Part shown: positions 17,492 to 26,473 of the stretch, piece by piece
Layout of the letters: each line of letters begins with the position of its first letter
Numbering within the stretch: the stretch's first letter is position 1
From: Arthrobacter crusticola
GTDB lineage: Bacteria > Actinomycetota > Actinomycetes > Actinomycetales > Micrococcaceae
DNA length: 64,000 bases
Direction: 5' to 3'
NCBI RefSeq assembly: GCF_004357995.1
Contig: NZ_SMTK01000004.1
Location: forward strand, 248,001-312,000
Translations under genes and position numbers: made by a program
Notes under the pieces: model-generated
Told to the model about the DNA's origin: nothing
What the model saw: only the letters and a program-made list of their open reading frames with translations
The model's database searches: none

Positions 17492-17617
17492 GGCCACTCC
17501 CGGACGGGATTGAAGCACAATCGTTGCCTACTGGTGTTCACAGTTTCATGTTCATAGGAAATAATAATGAATATGTAACTGCCGCTGACAGTGGGGGGTC
17601 AGCGGATTGTTATGAGA

Positions 17618-17661
17618 ACACCTGGGTGCGTCCGTCAGAACGGGTGGACGCACCCAGGTGT
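17618..17661. terminator. Strong bidirectional terminator hairpin
   Basis: Perfect 16-base arms ACACCTGGGTGCGTCC (17618-17633) and GGACGCACCCAGGTGT (17646-17661), 12-base loop, located between the convergent membrane-protein gene and ptsH. An AT-rich patch (17547-17580) lies just to the left. Confidence 0.85.
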
Positions 17662-17694
17662 ACAGCCGGCCCTCCGGCGCGGCGGAGCCGTCAG

Positions 17695-17973
17695 CTATTC
17701 GGCGTCGTGGTCGGTCTCGATGATCTTGGCCAGGGACTCAAGGGCCTCCTCCGCCCCTTCACCTTCGGCGCGCAGGACGACAACGTCACCGTGGGTAGCC
17801 CCAAGGCTCATCAGCGACAGAATGCTCGAGGCGTCCATCGCCTCATCGACGGGATCACCGTCCATCGCAATTGTCACCTCAACGGGAACCTCACCCGCGG
17901 CCTCGGCGAAAATGGACGCGGGGCGGGCGTGGAGCCCTACGCGGCTGGCTACAGTGGCTTTGCGTTCTGGCAT
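17695..17973 (-). CDS. ptsH: Phosphocarrier protein HPr of the PTS
   Basis: 92 residues, standard length. The start ATG is complementary to 17971-17973, preceded by GGAAAG. GLHARPAS contains the phosphorylated His15, and ASSILSLMSLGA is the region of the regulatory serine. HPr takes phosphate from Enzyme I and passes it to EIIA. It is the last gene of fruR-fruK-fruA-ptsH, 139 bases after fruA with a hairpin between. An acidic tail (ETDHDAE) extends the usual C-terminus. Enzyme I is not in this window. Confidence 0.96.
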   Translation of the reverse strand: MPERKATVASRVGLHARPASIFAEAAGEVPVEVTIAMDGDPVDEAMDASSILSLMSLGATHGDVVVLRAEGEGAEEALESLAKIIETDHDAE

Positions 17974-18057
17974 TGTCTTTCCTTCGGTTCGGCGGAATTG
18001 GTCTGTTCGTCGATTCTGCTGGTCTTTCATCATCTGCTGTTCGGGTGCAGGTATCCA

Positions 18058-18086
18058 CCCCGGAGCCGGCGGAACCGGCTCCGGGG
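18058..18086 (-). terminator. Intergenic hairpin between fruA and ptsH
   Basis: Perfect 12-base arms CCCCGGAGCCGG (18058-18069) and CCGGCTCCGGGG (18075-18086), five-base loop, no T tract. It probably attenuates or processes the transcript so that fruA and ptsH levels differ. Confidence 0.65.
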
Positions 18087-18112
18087 CGGATAAATTGTTC
18101 CCGTGCCGAGGC

Positions 18113-20212
18113 TCAGGCGGCGACCGGCTCGACGACGGCGTCGGTGCGGTCCAGCTTGCGGTCACGGAGCCGCTTGAGGGCGACGACGATGACGGCCGAG
18201 ACGACCATCCCGACAAGGATTGACAGGACGAACCACGCAACCCCGTCGATGGCGAAGAAAACGAAGATCCCGCCATGCGGTGCCCGGGAGGTGACCCCGA
18301 AGCCCATCACCATCGCGCCGGTCACCGCTGCGCCGACCATGGAGGCGGGAATCACGCGCAGCGGGTCGGCCGCAGCGAATGGGATGGCGCCCTCCGAGAT
18401 GAAGGAAGCCCCCAGCAGCCAGGCGGCCTTGCCGTTCTCCCGCTCCGCCTGCGAGAACCGGCGGCGGTCGATCACCGTTGCGAGGGCCATCGCCAGCGGC
18501 GGCACCATGCCCGCCGCCATGACGGCGGCCATGATCTGCAGGGGTGCCGGGTTGGCCGCGGTGGCGGCGCCCAGGCCGGCGACCGCGAAGGAGTAGGCAA
18601 CCTTGTTGACCGGTCCGCCGAGGTCGAGAGCCATCATGAGGCCGAGGATGATCCCCAGCACCACGGCCGCCGAGCCAGTCAATCCGGACAGCCAGTCGTT
18701 CAGCGCGGTGGTCAGTCCGGCGATCGGTCCGCCGAGCACGAGGAACATGAGACCGGAGGCGACCAGTGAGGCGACCAGCGGAATGATAACCACAGGCATG
18801 AGGCTGCGCAGCCACCGGGGGACGCTCAGCCGTCCGATCATCATCGCCACGTAGCCGGCGAGCAGGCCGCCGACGATACCGCCGAGGAAGCCTGCACCCA
18901 TGAATCCGGCCACAGCTCCAGCGACGAAGCCTGGGGCGATGCCCGGGCGGTCCGCCAGGGCGTACGCGATGTAGGCGGCCAGCGCCGGCACCAGGAAGCC
19001 CAGCGACAGCTGGCCGATCTTGAACGCCACGGCCCCGAGGTAGGTGGATAGACCGCCCTCCGGCAGGTTGCCGAAGTTGTTCTCGAGCACGACGGTGTCA
19101 GCGACCTCGGTGATGGCGTAGCCGCCGATGAGGAAGCCGAGGGCGATCAGCAGGCCGCCGCCGGCGACGAAGGGAATCATGTAGCTGACGCCGGTGAGCA
19201 GCGCCCGCTTCAGGGTTCCGCCAATGCCCTCCCGGCTGGTGTCAGCGGCGGCCTCGGTGTCGCCTCCGCCTCCGGCGACCCGGCGGGCCGAGGGGTTCCG
19301 GGCCGCGGCGACCGCCTCCTCGACCATCTCGCCGGGCTCATCGATGCCGCGCTTGACCGGAGCGCTGATGACCGGAAGGCCGGCGAAGCGCTGCTTGTCC
19401 CGGACGTCGACGTCGACGGCGAAGATGACGGCGTCCGCCGCCGCGATCACCGCCGGGTCAAGGGGTGTTGCCCCCGAGGAGCCCTGGGTTTCGACCTGCA
19501 GGTCGATGCCGCGTTCCTTGGCCGCGGCGACGAGGGAGTCGGCCGCCATGTAGGTGTGGGCGATGCCGGTGGGGCAGGCGGTGACAGCGACCAGGCGGCG
19601 GACCTCGCCGTCCTCCTTCGCAGGTGCCGGGGCTTCACCGGCAGGCGCCTGCTCGGTGCCGCCCGGAGCGGCGAAGGCGGCGGCATGGGCGCCGGAGCCT
19701 GTTCCGGTACCCGCGGCCGCACCGACCGTAGCACCCGCGGGTGCTGCGGCCGGAGCCTTGCCTGTGCCCAGTGCGCCCTCCACGAGGTCGACCACCTCCT
19801 GCTCGGAGCCGGCGTTCCTCAGGGCTGCGGTGAAGTCCTTCTTGATGAGGGACCGCGCGAGCTTTGACAGCAGCTTCAGGTGTTCCTGATCGGCGCCGTC
19901 GGGGGCGGCGATGAAGAACACGAGGTCCGCCGGTCCGTCCTTCGCGCCGAAGTCGACGGGAGGGGCTAGGCGGGCCATGGCGAGCGTTGGCTCGAGGACC
20001 GATCCGGAGCGGCAGTGGGGGATGGCAATGCCGCCGGGGATCCCGGTGGCGGTTTTTTCCTCCCGGGCCAGGGCGTCGGCGTAGAGGCCGTCGGCGCCGG
20101 AGGCCCGGCCCTGCGCGGCGACCTGTTCGGCCAGGTACCGGATGACCGCCGAGCGGTCAGTCCCGAGGTTTGAATCGAGAGTGACGAGACTCGGCGTGAT
20201 GAGATCGGACAT
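18113..20212 (-). CDS. fruA: Fructose PTS transporter, fused EIIA-EIIB-EIIC
   Basis: 699 residues. The EIIA domain covers about residues 1-150 with the phosphorylated His66 in GIAIPHCRSG. An Ala/Gly/Pro linker (150-203) follows, then EIIB (about 204-305) with Cys213 in TACPTGIAHTYMAAD. EIIC (about 335-685) has eight to ten membrane segments and GGPVNKVAYSF typical of the fructose family. It imports fructose as fructose 1-phosphate. It starts right after the fruK stop on the minus strand and ptsH follows, so the whole chain except Enzyme I is present. Confidence 0.96.
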   Translation of the reverse strand: MSDLITPSLVTLDSNLGTDRSAVIRYLAEQVAAQGRASGADGLYADALAREEKTATGIPGGIAIPHCRSGSVLEPTLAMARLAPPVDFGAKDGPADLVFFIAAPDGADQEHLKLLSKLARSLIKKDFTAALRNAGSEQEVVDLVEGALGTGKAPAAAPAGATVGAAAGTGTGSGAHAAAFAAPGGTEQAPAGEAPAPAKEDGEVRRLVAVTACPTGIAHTYMAADSLVAAAKERGIDLQVETQGSSGATPLDPAVIAAADAVIFAVDVDVRDKQRFAGLPVISAPVKRGIDEPGEMVEEAVAAARNPSARRVAGGGGDTEAAADTSREGIGGTLKRALLTGVSYMIPFVAGGGLLIALGFLIGGYAITEVADTVVLENNFGNLPEGGLSTYLGAVAFKIGQLSLGFLVPALAAYIAYALADRPGIAPGFVAGAVAGFMGAGFLGGIVGGLLAGYVAMMIGRLSVPRWLRSLMPVVIIPLVASLVASGLMFLVLGGPIAGLTTALNDWLSGLTGSAAVVLGIILGLMMALDLGGPVNKVAYSFAVAGLGAATAANPAPLQIMAAVMAAGMVPPLAMALATVIDRRRFSQAERENGKAAWLLGASFISEGAIPFAAADPLRVIPASMVGAAVTGAMVMGFGVTSRAPHGGIFVFFAIDGVAWFVLSILVGMVVSAVIVVALKRLRDRKLDRTDAVVEPVAA

Positions 20213-21220
20213 TCAGTTTTCCTCCTTTGGAGACGATGCTGCCTGGTGCGCGGGTGCGCCGGAGTTGAGAGCTGGGGCGAAGGCGGTCAGGGTGACGGCC
20301 TCCGGAGTGGTCTGGTCGAGGGCCGGGACTTCGGAGCCCGGCAGTGACGCCGCGGCGGACCCGTGTGCAACTGCCTGGCGGAGGCAGCCCTCGGGGCCTT
20401 CGCCGGCGGCGGCGGCGAGCAGGTAGCCGGCCAGTGCCGAATCTCCGGCTCCGACAGTCGAGCGCGCCGAGACGGGGCTGTGGCGGGCGTGCCAGGCGCC
20501 TGAGGCGGTGACGAGCAGTGCACCGCGGGAGCCCAGCGTGGCGAGGACTGCACCCACCCCACCGCCGACCAGGGCGGTGCAGGCCCGAAGGGCGAGCTCG
20601 AGGTCTCTTTCGAGTTCGGTGCCCTCCCCGATGCCGGTCAGCTCCGAAAGCTCCTCGGCGTTTGGTTTGAGCAGGTCCGGGGCTCCGGCAGCGGCGTGGG
20701 CGAGGGCACCTCCGGACGAATCGACGGCGACCCGGGGCGCGTCGGCGCCGTACCGGCTCCGTACCTCGGCGGTGGCCGAGGCGTAGAAGTCCGCCGGCAC
20801 CCCCGGCGGCAGCGACCCCGCCAGCACGAGCCAGGAGGCGCCGGCGCTGGCCGTCACCACGAGGTCGAGCAGGGCCGCGGTGTGCTCGGGGCTCAGCGTC
20901 GGTCCCGGCTCGTTGACCTTGGTGGTGGTGCCGTCCGGCTCGGTGAGCGCGGTGTTGGTCCGCAGTGCCGCACCGATGGGCAGGCTCCGGTAGGGGACCG
21001 CCGCCGCGGCGAGCCCGGCAAGCACGGGATCCCCCTCGTCGCCGGGGAGCAGCGCCAGGGAGTGAACTCCCGATTTCGTGAGCGCGCGGCTCACATTGAC
21101 GCCCTTGCCCCCTGCTTCCTGGTGGGCGCTGACGGCGCGGTGGACTTCGCCGCGGGTCAGGGCAAGGGGAAGCTCGACGGTGCGGTCGATACTGGGATTG
21201 GCGGTCAGGGTGATGATCAT
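20213..21220 (-). CDS. fruK: 1-phosphofructokinase
   Basis: 335 residues. It phosphorylates fructose 1-phosphate to fructose 1,6-bisphosphate, the step after FruA. It is a PfkB-family fold: MIITLTANPSIDRTVEL at the start, GGKGVNVSRAL (sugar-binding) near residue 38, and STVGAGDSALAGYL with the catalytic Asp of GAGD. The start overlaps the fruR stop by four bases (ATGA) and the stop abuts the fruA start. The C-terminal tail (about 25 residues after the kinase core) is polar and variable. Confidence 0.95.
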   Translation of the reverse strand: MIITLTANPSIDRTVELPLALTRGEVHRAVSAHQEAGGKGVNVSRALTKSGVHSLALLPGDEGDPVLAGLAAAAVPYRSLPIGAALRTNTALTEPDGTTTKVNEPGPTLSPEHTAALLDLVVTASAGASWLVLAGSLPPGVPADFYASATAEVRSRYGADAPRVAVDSSGGALAHAAAGAPDLLKPNAEELSELTGIGEGTELERDLELALRACTALVGGGVGAVLATLGSRGALLVTASGAWHARHSPVSARSTVGAGDSALAGYLLAAAAGEGPEGCLRQAVAHGSAAASLPGSEVPALDQTTPEAVTLTAFAPALNSGAPAHQAASSPKEEN

Positions 21221-21984
21221 GCGCTCACCACCTCGACCTGTGCGCGTGCGAGGGCTGCGGCGAGGGCGCCCCCGGGTGTTGAGTCAGTGACGACTGCATC
21301 GATCTCCTCCAGGGATGCGAAGCTGACGAGGGATTCCTCGCCGAACTTTGACGAATCGGCGAGCAGGACCACCCTGCGGGCCGAGCGGACGATGGCGGTT
21401 TTGACGGCGGCCTCGTCGGTGTCAGGGGTGCTGAGGCCGAAGTGCTCCGCCACGCCGTTGGCCCCGATGAAGGCAACGTCGGCACGGAGCCGGGAGAATG
21501 CGGCGACGGCGCTGCTGCCCACCCCGGCGCTGGTGAGCGCCCGGACCCGGCCGCCGATCAGTTCGAGGTGGACGGAGGAGCCGCTGATGAGGTGCGCAAT
21601 CGGCACCGAGTGGGTGATGACGGTCAGGCCGGTGCGCGACTCGGCGGCGAGCAGGGCGGCCAGGGCCCCCGTTGTGGTGCCGGCGTCAAGGATCACCGAT
21701 CCGGTCGAAGGAACCATGTCCAAGGCTGCCTTGGCGATCCGCTGCTTCTCGGCGCGGTACTGGGACTGACGGCTCTCAATACTTGATTCCCGGGTGCTGG
21801 CGGAGTCCCGTGCAACGGCGCCGCCGTGCACGCGGCGCAGAACGCCGTCCTTCTCGAGCAGGGCCAGGTCACGCCTCACGGTTTCGGCGGTGATGCTGAA
21901 CCGCTCGGAGAGGTCGGTGACACTCACTCGGCCATCGGTGCGTACGAGGGTACTGATCTGGCGGTGGCGTTCTTCAGCGAACAT
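21217..21984 (-). CDS. fruR: DeoR-family transcriptional regulator of the fructose operon
   Basis: 255 residues. The N-terminal winged HTH of the DeoR family includes RHRQISTLVRTDGRVSVTDL and FSITAETVRRDLALLE. The C-terminal sugar-phosphate-sensing (isomerase-like) domain has ILDAGTTTGALAALL and FIGANGVAEHFGLSTPD. It is first in the operon and probably represses it until fructose 1-phosphate (or fructose 1,6-bisphosphate) builds up. Direct repeats at 22044-22060 are its likely target. Confidence 0.92.
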   Translation of the reverse strand: MFAEERHRQISTLVRTDGRVSVTDLSERFSITAETVRRDLALLEKDGVLRRVHGGAVARDSASTRESSIESRQSQYRAEKQRIAKAALDMVPSTGSVILDAGTTTGALAALLAAESRTGLTVITHSVPIAHLISGSSVHLELIGGRVRALTSAGVGSSAVAAFSRLRADVAFIGANGVAEHFGLSTPDTDEAAVKTAIVRSARRVVLLADSSKFGEESLVSFASLEEIDAVVTDSTPGGALAAALARAQVEVVSA

Positions 21985-22043
21985 GGCGACTCCGTTGTCC
22001 AGCCGGTCGAGGCGAGCAACCGTGGGTCCCCACCGCCGGTCTG

Positions 22044-22060
22044 TGTTTATGTGAGTTTAT
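22044..22060 (-). promoter_or_regulatory. Direct-repeat operator of the fru operon
   Basis: GTTTAT occurs at 22045-22050 and 22055-22060, exactly ten bases apart on the same helix face, 60-75 bases before the fruR start, in an AT-rich patch. Helically phased direct repeats are typical of DeoR-family sites. Confidence 0.5.
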
Positions 22061-22127
22061 CTTTAGCTTTGCCCGAAGGACAAGGGTTTTCCCGAAACCC
22101 CCACAAATTCGCAGGTGGAGGCAATGA

Positions 22128-22159
22128 AACGGGCCGGGGCGCATGCGCCCCGGCCCGTT
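22128..22159. terminator. Perfect 32-base palindromic hairpin
   Basis: Arms AACGGGCCGGGGCGC (22128-22142) and GCGCCCCGGCCCGTT (22145-22159) with only AT between. It lies 30 bases after the stop of the minus-strand DUF6458 gene and also upstream of the fru operon, so it acts as the terminator of the former. Confidence 0.8.
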
Positions 22160-22189
22160 GTGAAGAGTATGAGTTTGATCCCTGGGGAG

Positions 22190-22441
22190 TTAGAGGCCTT
22201 CCCGGGTCTCGTTGCGGGTAACGGTTTCTCCCGTGCCCGGGTCGTGAAGCGAGCGGGACTCCGTGACCCGGCGCTGGCTGCGTGGAGCGTTGAGGAAGAG
22301 CGAGACGATCAGGCCGAGAAGTCCGACACCCATGAGGATGTAGCCGACAAGGCGGAGATCGATGAAGCTCACGATGTCGGCGACTGCGAAAGCAAGAATT
22401 GCCCCGATCGCGATCAAAGCTATTGAGGATCCGATTCTCAT
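22190..22441 (-). CDS. DUF6458-type small membrane protein
   Basis: 83 residues from the ATG complementary to 22439-22441, chosen because GAAGGAG lies eight bases upstream; an ATG two codons earlier is too close to it. Two hydrophobic segments (about residues 6-24 and 32-52) are separated by a short loop, and the C-terminal 30 residues are polar (RSQRRVTESRSLHDPGTGE). This matches the actinobacterial DUF6458 family of unknown role. It is divergent from the GlsB-like gene, and both may belong to a stress response. Confidence 0.8.
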   Translation of the reverse strand: MRIGSSIALIAIGAILAFAVADIVSFIDLRLVGYILMGVGLLGLIVSLFLNAPRSQRRVTESRSLHDPGTGETVTRNETREGL

Positions 22442-22780
22442 GGCCATTACTCCTTCGTTGGAAATGCGTGGTGGGCCACCCCGATTTCTCAAGGCCTGCC
22501 CGGCGGATGCCAAATCGCCGCTTGACGACGAGGTGGTGCTAAGCATACTTCTCACCGGGCTAATTCCCGCGGCATTCCGGCCAACGGTCCCGCCGCGACC
22601 TGCGTCGATGGGGCCATTGCGGGAGCGCGTCAGGAGAGAATATCCTGACTTTGCTGATGGTAGGATTGAACTGTAAGCATACTGATGAAGTAGAGTGTTT
22701 AAAAGTTGCACTCCGGTGCATCGGATTTATCAGTTGAGTTATTCGCTTCGGCGGATGGCCATCACTCAAAGGAGCATCTC
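22442..22780. other. 339-base intergenic region with divergent promoters
   Basis: No coding signal found. TAAGCATACT occurs twice on the plus strand (22539-22548 and 22674-22683), and a small inverted repeat TGCAC-TCCG-GTGCA lies at about 22707-22720. The right half is markedly AT-richer than the neighbours, consistent with promoters for the GlsB-like gene and, leftward, for the DUF6458 gene. Confidence 0.4.
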
Positions 22781-23047
22781 ATGGGTATTCTAGGTTTTCT
22801 TCTTCTCGGACTGATCGCCGGCGCCATCGCCAAGCTGATCCTGCCGGGCCGTCAGGGCGGCGGCTGGGTCATCACCCTCGTCCTCGGTGTTGTCGGGGCG
22901 ATCCTCGGTGGCCTGATCGGTGGCGCTCTCTTCGGAACGGGCATTGAAGGCTTCTTCGATCTCTCCACCTGGCTGCTCGCCATCGGTGGCGCAATCATCG
23001 TGCTGCTGATCTACGGTGCCGTCACGAAGAACCGCACCCGCGCATAA
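22781..23047 (+). CDS. GlsB/YeaQ/YmgE-family stress-response membrane protein
   Basis: 88 residues from the ATG at 22781, preceded by AAAGGAG. It starts MGILGFLLLGLIAGAIAKL and has three hydrophobic segments with conserved Gly-rich helices (GVVGAILGGLIGGALFG). This family of tiny transglycosylase-associated proteins is induced by stress in many bacteria; the biochemical role is unknown. A clear terminator follows. Confidence 0.9.
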   Translation: MGILGFLLLGLIAGAIAKLILPGRQGGGWVITLVLGVVGAILGGLIGGALFGTGIEGFFDLSTWLLAIGGAIIVLLIYGAVTKNRTRA

Positions 23048-23100
23048 TCCGGATGCACCCGCTGGGTGCCGGCTGAACCTGGGGGAACAGCTGAGTTAAA

Positions 23101-23130
23101 GGCGCCGCCGGTTTCCCGGCGGCGCCTTTT
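23101..23130 (+). terminator. Rho-independent terminator after GlsB-like gene
   Basis: Arms GGCGCCGCCGG (23101-23111) and CCGGCGGCGCC (23116-23126), four-base loop, followed by TTTT. Confidence 0.9.
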
Positions 23131-23269
23131 CCGTGTCCGGCCGCCTTTATCCGGCCCCTGCGGATGGAGGCACGCCCCCGATTTTCCCGCACCGTCGCGA
23201 ACGGTCCGGTCCTAGACTGAATGCACGCCATCCCCACCGGATGACCGGTTGTGAAAGGAACTCCAGCGA

Positions 23270-24064
23270 GTGAATCCACCGAACATGGGCCGGTCGAATC
23301 CGGCCGTGAAAGCCGCAAGCAGTGCCCTCTTCGATAAGGACGGTAACCCTAAACCCGGGATCTACCGCGGTATCGAACGGGCGATCGACGTCCAGCGCCC
23401 GCTGGTCCTGGCGAACCTGCGGCGCGTGCGCCGACGCCACCCGGCGGCCACCCCGGCCGAACTCGCCGAGCTCCTCGAACGCGACTATCTCCGGGCCATC
23501 ACCGCGGCCGGGGCCGCGGTGGGTGCGACCGCGGCGGTGCCGGCCGTCGGCACCATCGCCTCGCTCGGCCTTTCGGCCGCCGCCACCGTGGGATTCCTCG
23601 AGGCGACCGCGCTCTACGCCCAGTCGATCGCGGAACTGCACGGCGTCCACACCGACGACCCGGAGCGGTCCCGCACCATGGTGATGGCCATCCTGATGGG
23701 TGAGGAGGGGATGGCACTCATTCAGTCAGGATTGGGCGGGTCCTCGGTGTCCCCAGGACAGCAGCCCTGGGGGAACGCCGTGGGCAGCGCCGCGCCTGCC
23801 TCCCTCGTCCGCGCGCTGAGCGCGAGCATCCGGCGCCGGTTCATCCGCCGGATGGTCGCCCGGCAGGGTGGCGCCCTCCTCGGCCGCGCGCTCCCCTTCG
23901 GTGTTGGCGCCGCGATCGGTGGGGCGGGTAACCATGCGATGGGCAAAGCCGTCATCAACGCGACCAGGACCGCGTTCGGTCCGCCGCCGCTGGTGGTTCC
24001 CGGCGACCTTGCGAACACCCTTGATGCCGCGCCGGAGAAACCCTCGACCGGCTCGGGGGCCTAA
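23270..24064 (+). CDS. EcsC-like protein of unknown function
   Basis: 264 residues from a GTG at 23270; AAAGGAA lies about ten bases upstream. The N-terminus is polar. A hydrophobic Ala/Gly-rich stretch lies at about residues 82-106 (TAAGAAVGATAAVPAVGTIASLG) and another near residues 203-225 (ALPFGVGAAIGGAGNHAMGKAVINATR). The spacing and the ALPFGVGAAIGGAGN block resemble EcsC-family proteins, but the match is by eye. It may be membrane-associated. It converges on the DUF445 gene. No function is known. Confidence 0.6.
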   Translation: MNPPNMGRSNPAVKAASSALFDKDGNPKPGIYRGIERAIDVQRPLVLANLRRVRRRHPAATPAELAELLERDYLRAITAAGAAVGATAAVPAVGTIASLGLSAAATVGFLEATALYAQSIAELHGVHTDDPERSRTMVMAILMGEEGMALIQSGLGGSSVSPGQQPWGNAVGSAAPASLVRALSASIRRRFIRRMVARQGGALLGRALPFGVGAAIGGAGNHAMGKAVINATRTAFGPPPLVVPGDLANTLDAAPEKPSTGSGA

Positions 24065-24199
24065 AGCCGCCCGCCGGCCGTTGGCTGCTTCACGAAACCG
24101 GGAGCGGCCGTCGGCCGGCAGTAGCGGTACCGGCCGAGGCGGGTCCGGCCCGCGGGCGAGCCGGGCGCCTGCCGCCCGCACCGTCCGCCGCCGGGATCG

Positions 24200-25462
24200 T
24201 CAGCCGAAGACCGCGTGAGCCACCGAGAAGATGGCGAGTCCCGCCAAGGATCCAACGACGGTACCGTTGATGCGGATGAACTGGAGATCCTTGCCCACCT
24301 GGAGCTCGATCTTCCGGGAGGTCTCCTCCGCGTCCCAGCGCCCTACCGTCTCGGAGATCACGCCTGCGATTTCGCTGCGGTAGGTCCGCACTGCGTAGGC
24401 GGCACCGTCGGAGATCCACCGGTTTACCTTCGCCGCCAGTTCCGGATCGCTGGCGAGCCGGCCGCCGAAGTCGCGCACCGCGGCCTTGAAGTTATGTGTC
24501 AGTTCGCTCTGCGGATCACTGACGGCCTCAAGGAGGGCGCCCTTGATGGTGGCCCAGGTGCGGGCCGTCAGGTCGCGCACGCGCGGATCGTCGAGGAGCT
24601 GACCCTTGATCTCCTCGGCCTTGGCAATCGTCTCCGGGCTGTACTGCAGGTCCTGGGCGAGGTCCTTGAGGTACTTGTCGAGCGCGATTCGCACATCGTG
24701 TTGCTGGTCGTCCTGCACGGCGCGGATGAACTTCGACAGCTCGGCATAGACGCGGTCTCCCACGACGCCGTCGACGAGGCGCGGCACCCAGGTGGGCGAG
24801 CGCTGGGCCACGACCCGCGTCACCACGGCGTAGTTGGCATCCACCCAATCCGCCGCCCGGTCGACCAGCAGGTCGACGAGCCGGTGGTGGTGCCCCTCCC
24901 GGAACAGCCGCTCTGCGATCCTGCCGACCGGCGGGCCCCACGGCGGGCCGAGCACATGCTTGCGCACCATTGACTCGATGACGCCCTGGACCGCTTCGTC
25001 ATTGAGCACCGTGAAGGCGCCGCGGATCAGCGCGGCGCCTTCCACGGCCACGCGGTCGGCGCTCTCCGGGCGGGCAAGCCAGCTGCCCGCCTTCTCAGCG
25101 ATCCGGGCGGAGTCGAGTTTCGCCCGCACCACGGCCTCGGAGAGGAAATTCTCCTCGACGAACTGCCCGAGGGACTCGCCGATCTGGTCCTTCTTCCGGG
25201 GGATGATCGCCGTATGGGGGATCTTCAGCCCCATCGGGTGCTTGAAGAGCGCGGTGACGGCGAACCAGTCCGCCAGGGCACCGACCATGCCGCCTTCGGC
25301 CGCCGCACGCACGTACGCAAGCCATGGATAGCGCTCCTGCAGCGCAAAGGCGACGACGAAAATCACGGCGAGCACCCCGAGCAGGGCCGTGGCCAGGACC
25401 TTCATTCGGCGCAGCGCTGCGGCTCGTTCCTCATCGGTTCCCGGCGTTACATTCACCAGCAC
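24200..25462 (-). CDS. DUF445-family membrane protein
   Basis: 420 residues. Membrane segments lie at both ends (about residues 27-46 and 400-418), and a long helical domain lies between. The family block GGMVGALADWFAVTALFKHPMG (about residues 58-79) is followed by IPHTAIIPRKKDQIGESLGQFVEENFL, both diagnostic of DUF445/YheB-like proteins. The biochemical role is unknown; the architecture suggests a tether or envelope protein. It is a single gene, divergent from the glycerophosphodiesterase gene. Confidence 0.9.
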   Translation of the reverse strand: MLVNVTPGTDEERAAALRRMKVLATALLGVLAVIFVVAFALQERYPWLAYVRAAAEGGMVGALADWFAVTALFKHPMGLKIPHTAIIPRKKDQIGESLGQFVEENFLSEAVVRAKLDSARIAEKAGSWLARPESADRVAVEGAALIRGAFTVLNDEAVQGVIESMVRKHVLGPPWGPPVGRIAERLFREGHHHRLVDLLVDRAADWVDANYAVVTRVVAQRSPTWVPRLVDGVVGDRVYAELSKFIRAVQDDQQHDVRIALDKYLKDLAQDLQYSPETIAKAEEIKGQLLDDPRVRDLTARTWATIKGALLEAVSDPQSELTHNFKAAVRDFGGRLASDPELAAKVNRWISDGAAYAVRTYRSEIAGVISETVGRWDAEETSRKIELQVGKDLQFIRINGTVVGSLAGLAIFSVAHAVFG

Positions 25463-25567
25463 AGTCTATCGAGCGCGGCCGCCCGATGTCCCTGCCGGCG
25501 TCCGCATCGCGTACCGTGATCCAGGGAAGGTTCGGCCGCCGGGAAAGAACCGAAAGTAGGGTCAAGC

Positions 25568-26437
25568 ATGAGTCCACAGATCTTCGCCCACCGGGGTGCC
25601 AGCGGCATCTACGCCGAGCACACCCGCGCGGCCTTTCTCCAGGCCCTGGCCGACGGCGCCGACGGCGTCGAGTGCGACGTGCATCTGACCCGCGACGAGC
25701 AGCTCGTCTGCATCCACGATCCGACCCTTGAACGGACCTCGAACGGCTCGGGTGACGTTGCGGACCACACCCTGGCCCAGCTTCGGGAGCTCGACTTCTC
25801 CTCGTGGAAGGGCGTCCCGGTTCCTGCCGAGTACGGCGGACCCCGGAATCAGTTGCTGACCCTGGCGGACCTCCTGCGGCTGCTGCGGTCCGCCGGGCGG
25901 AGCATCGCCCTGGCCATCGAACTCAAGCACCCGAGTCCCTTCGGCCTGCGCCTTGAGGCCGAGCTTGTCGCGTTCCTCCTCGACGAGGGGTGGGATCCGG
26001 AGAGCTCGACCCTCGGCAACCTCACCATCAGCTTCATGAGCTTCAACCCCGACTCGATGCACCAGCTCGGAGAGATCGCCCCGGCGCATGCCCTGTGCCA
26101 GCTGGTAGCCGATGTGGAGCCCGATGAGGTGCGGGAGGCGCTGAGTTTCGGTTCGATTACGTCGGGCGCCGTGGTCAACCTCATGCGGCGCGCCATCGAC
26201 GAGGGTGAGGCGCTGATCGACGCCCACACCGTCGGGATGGCAGGGCCGGGCGTGGCCTACGTCAGGGCGCACCAGGACATCGTGCGCCGGTGGGTATCGG
26301 AGGGCGTCCGGGTGCGGGTGTGGACGGTCAATACGCAGGAGGAAGCCGAGCTGGTGGCGGGGCTGGGGGTCCAGGAAATCACCACCGACTATCCAGCGGA
26401 AATGCGATCGTTCTTTGCAATTTCCTCAGGCGGATAG
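25568..26437 (+). CDS. Glycerophosphodiester phosphodiesterase
   Basis: 289 residues, no signal peptide, so cytoplasmic. It hydrolyses glycerophosphodiesters to glycerol 3-phosphate and an alcohol. Near the N-terminus are IFAHRGASG and the metal-binding ECDVHLTRDE, then HDPTLERTSNGSG, all typical of the GDPD family; the usual ENT is EHT here. C-terminal VRVWTVNTQEEAELVAGLGVQ closes the TIM barrel. AAAGTAGGGTCAAGC precedes the ATG. It lies 36 bases upstream of the GH15 gene on the same strand. Confidence 0.93.
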   Translation: MSPQIFAHRGASGIYAEHTRAAFLQALADGADGVECDVHLTRDEQLVCIHDPTLERTSNGSGDVADHTLAQLRELDFSSWKGVPVPAEYGGPRNQLLTLADLLRLLRSAGRSIALAIELKHPSPFGLRLEAELVAFLLDEGWDPESSTLGNLTISFMSFNPDSMHQLGEIAPAHALCQLVADVEPDEVREALSFGSITSGAVVNLMRRAIDEGEALIDAHTVGMAGPGVAYVRAHQDIVRRWVSEGVRVRVWTVNTQEEAELVAGLGVQEITTDYPAEMRSFFAISSGG

Positions 26438-26473
26438 GGCTCCCGGCACTCCGCTTTGTGGTTGAGTTAATGC

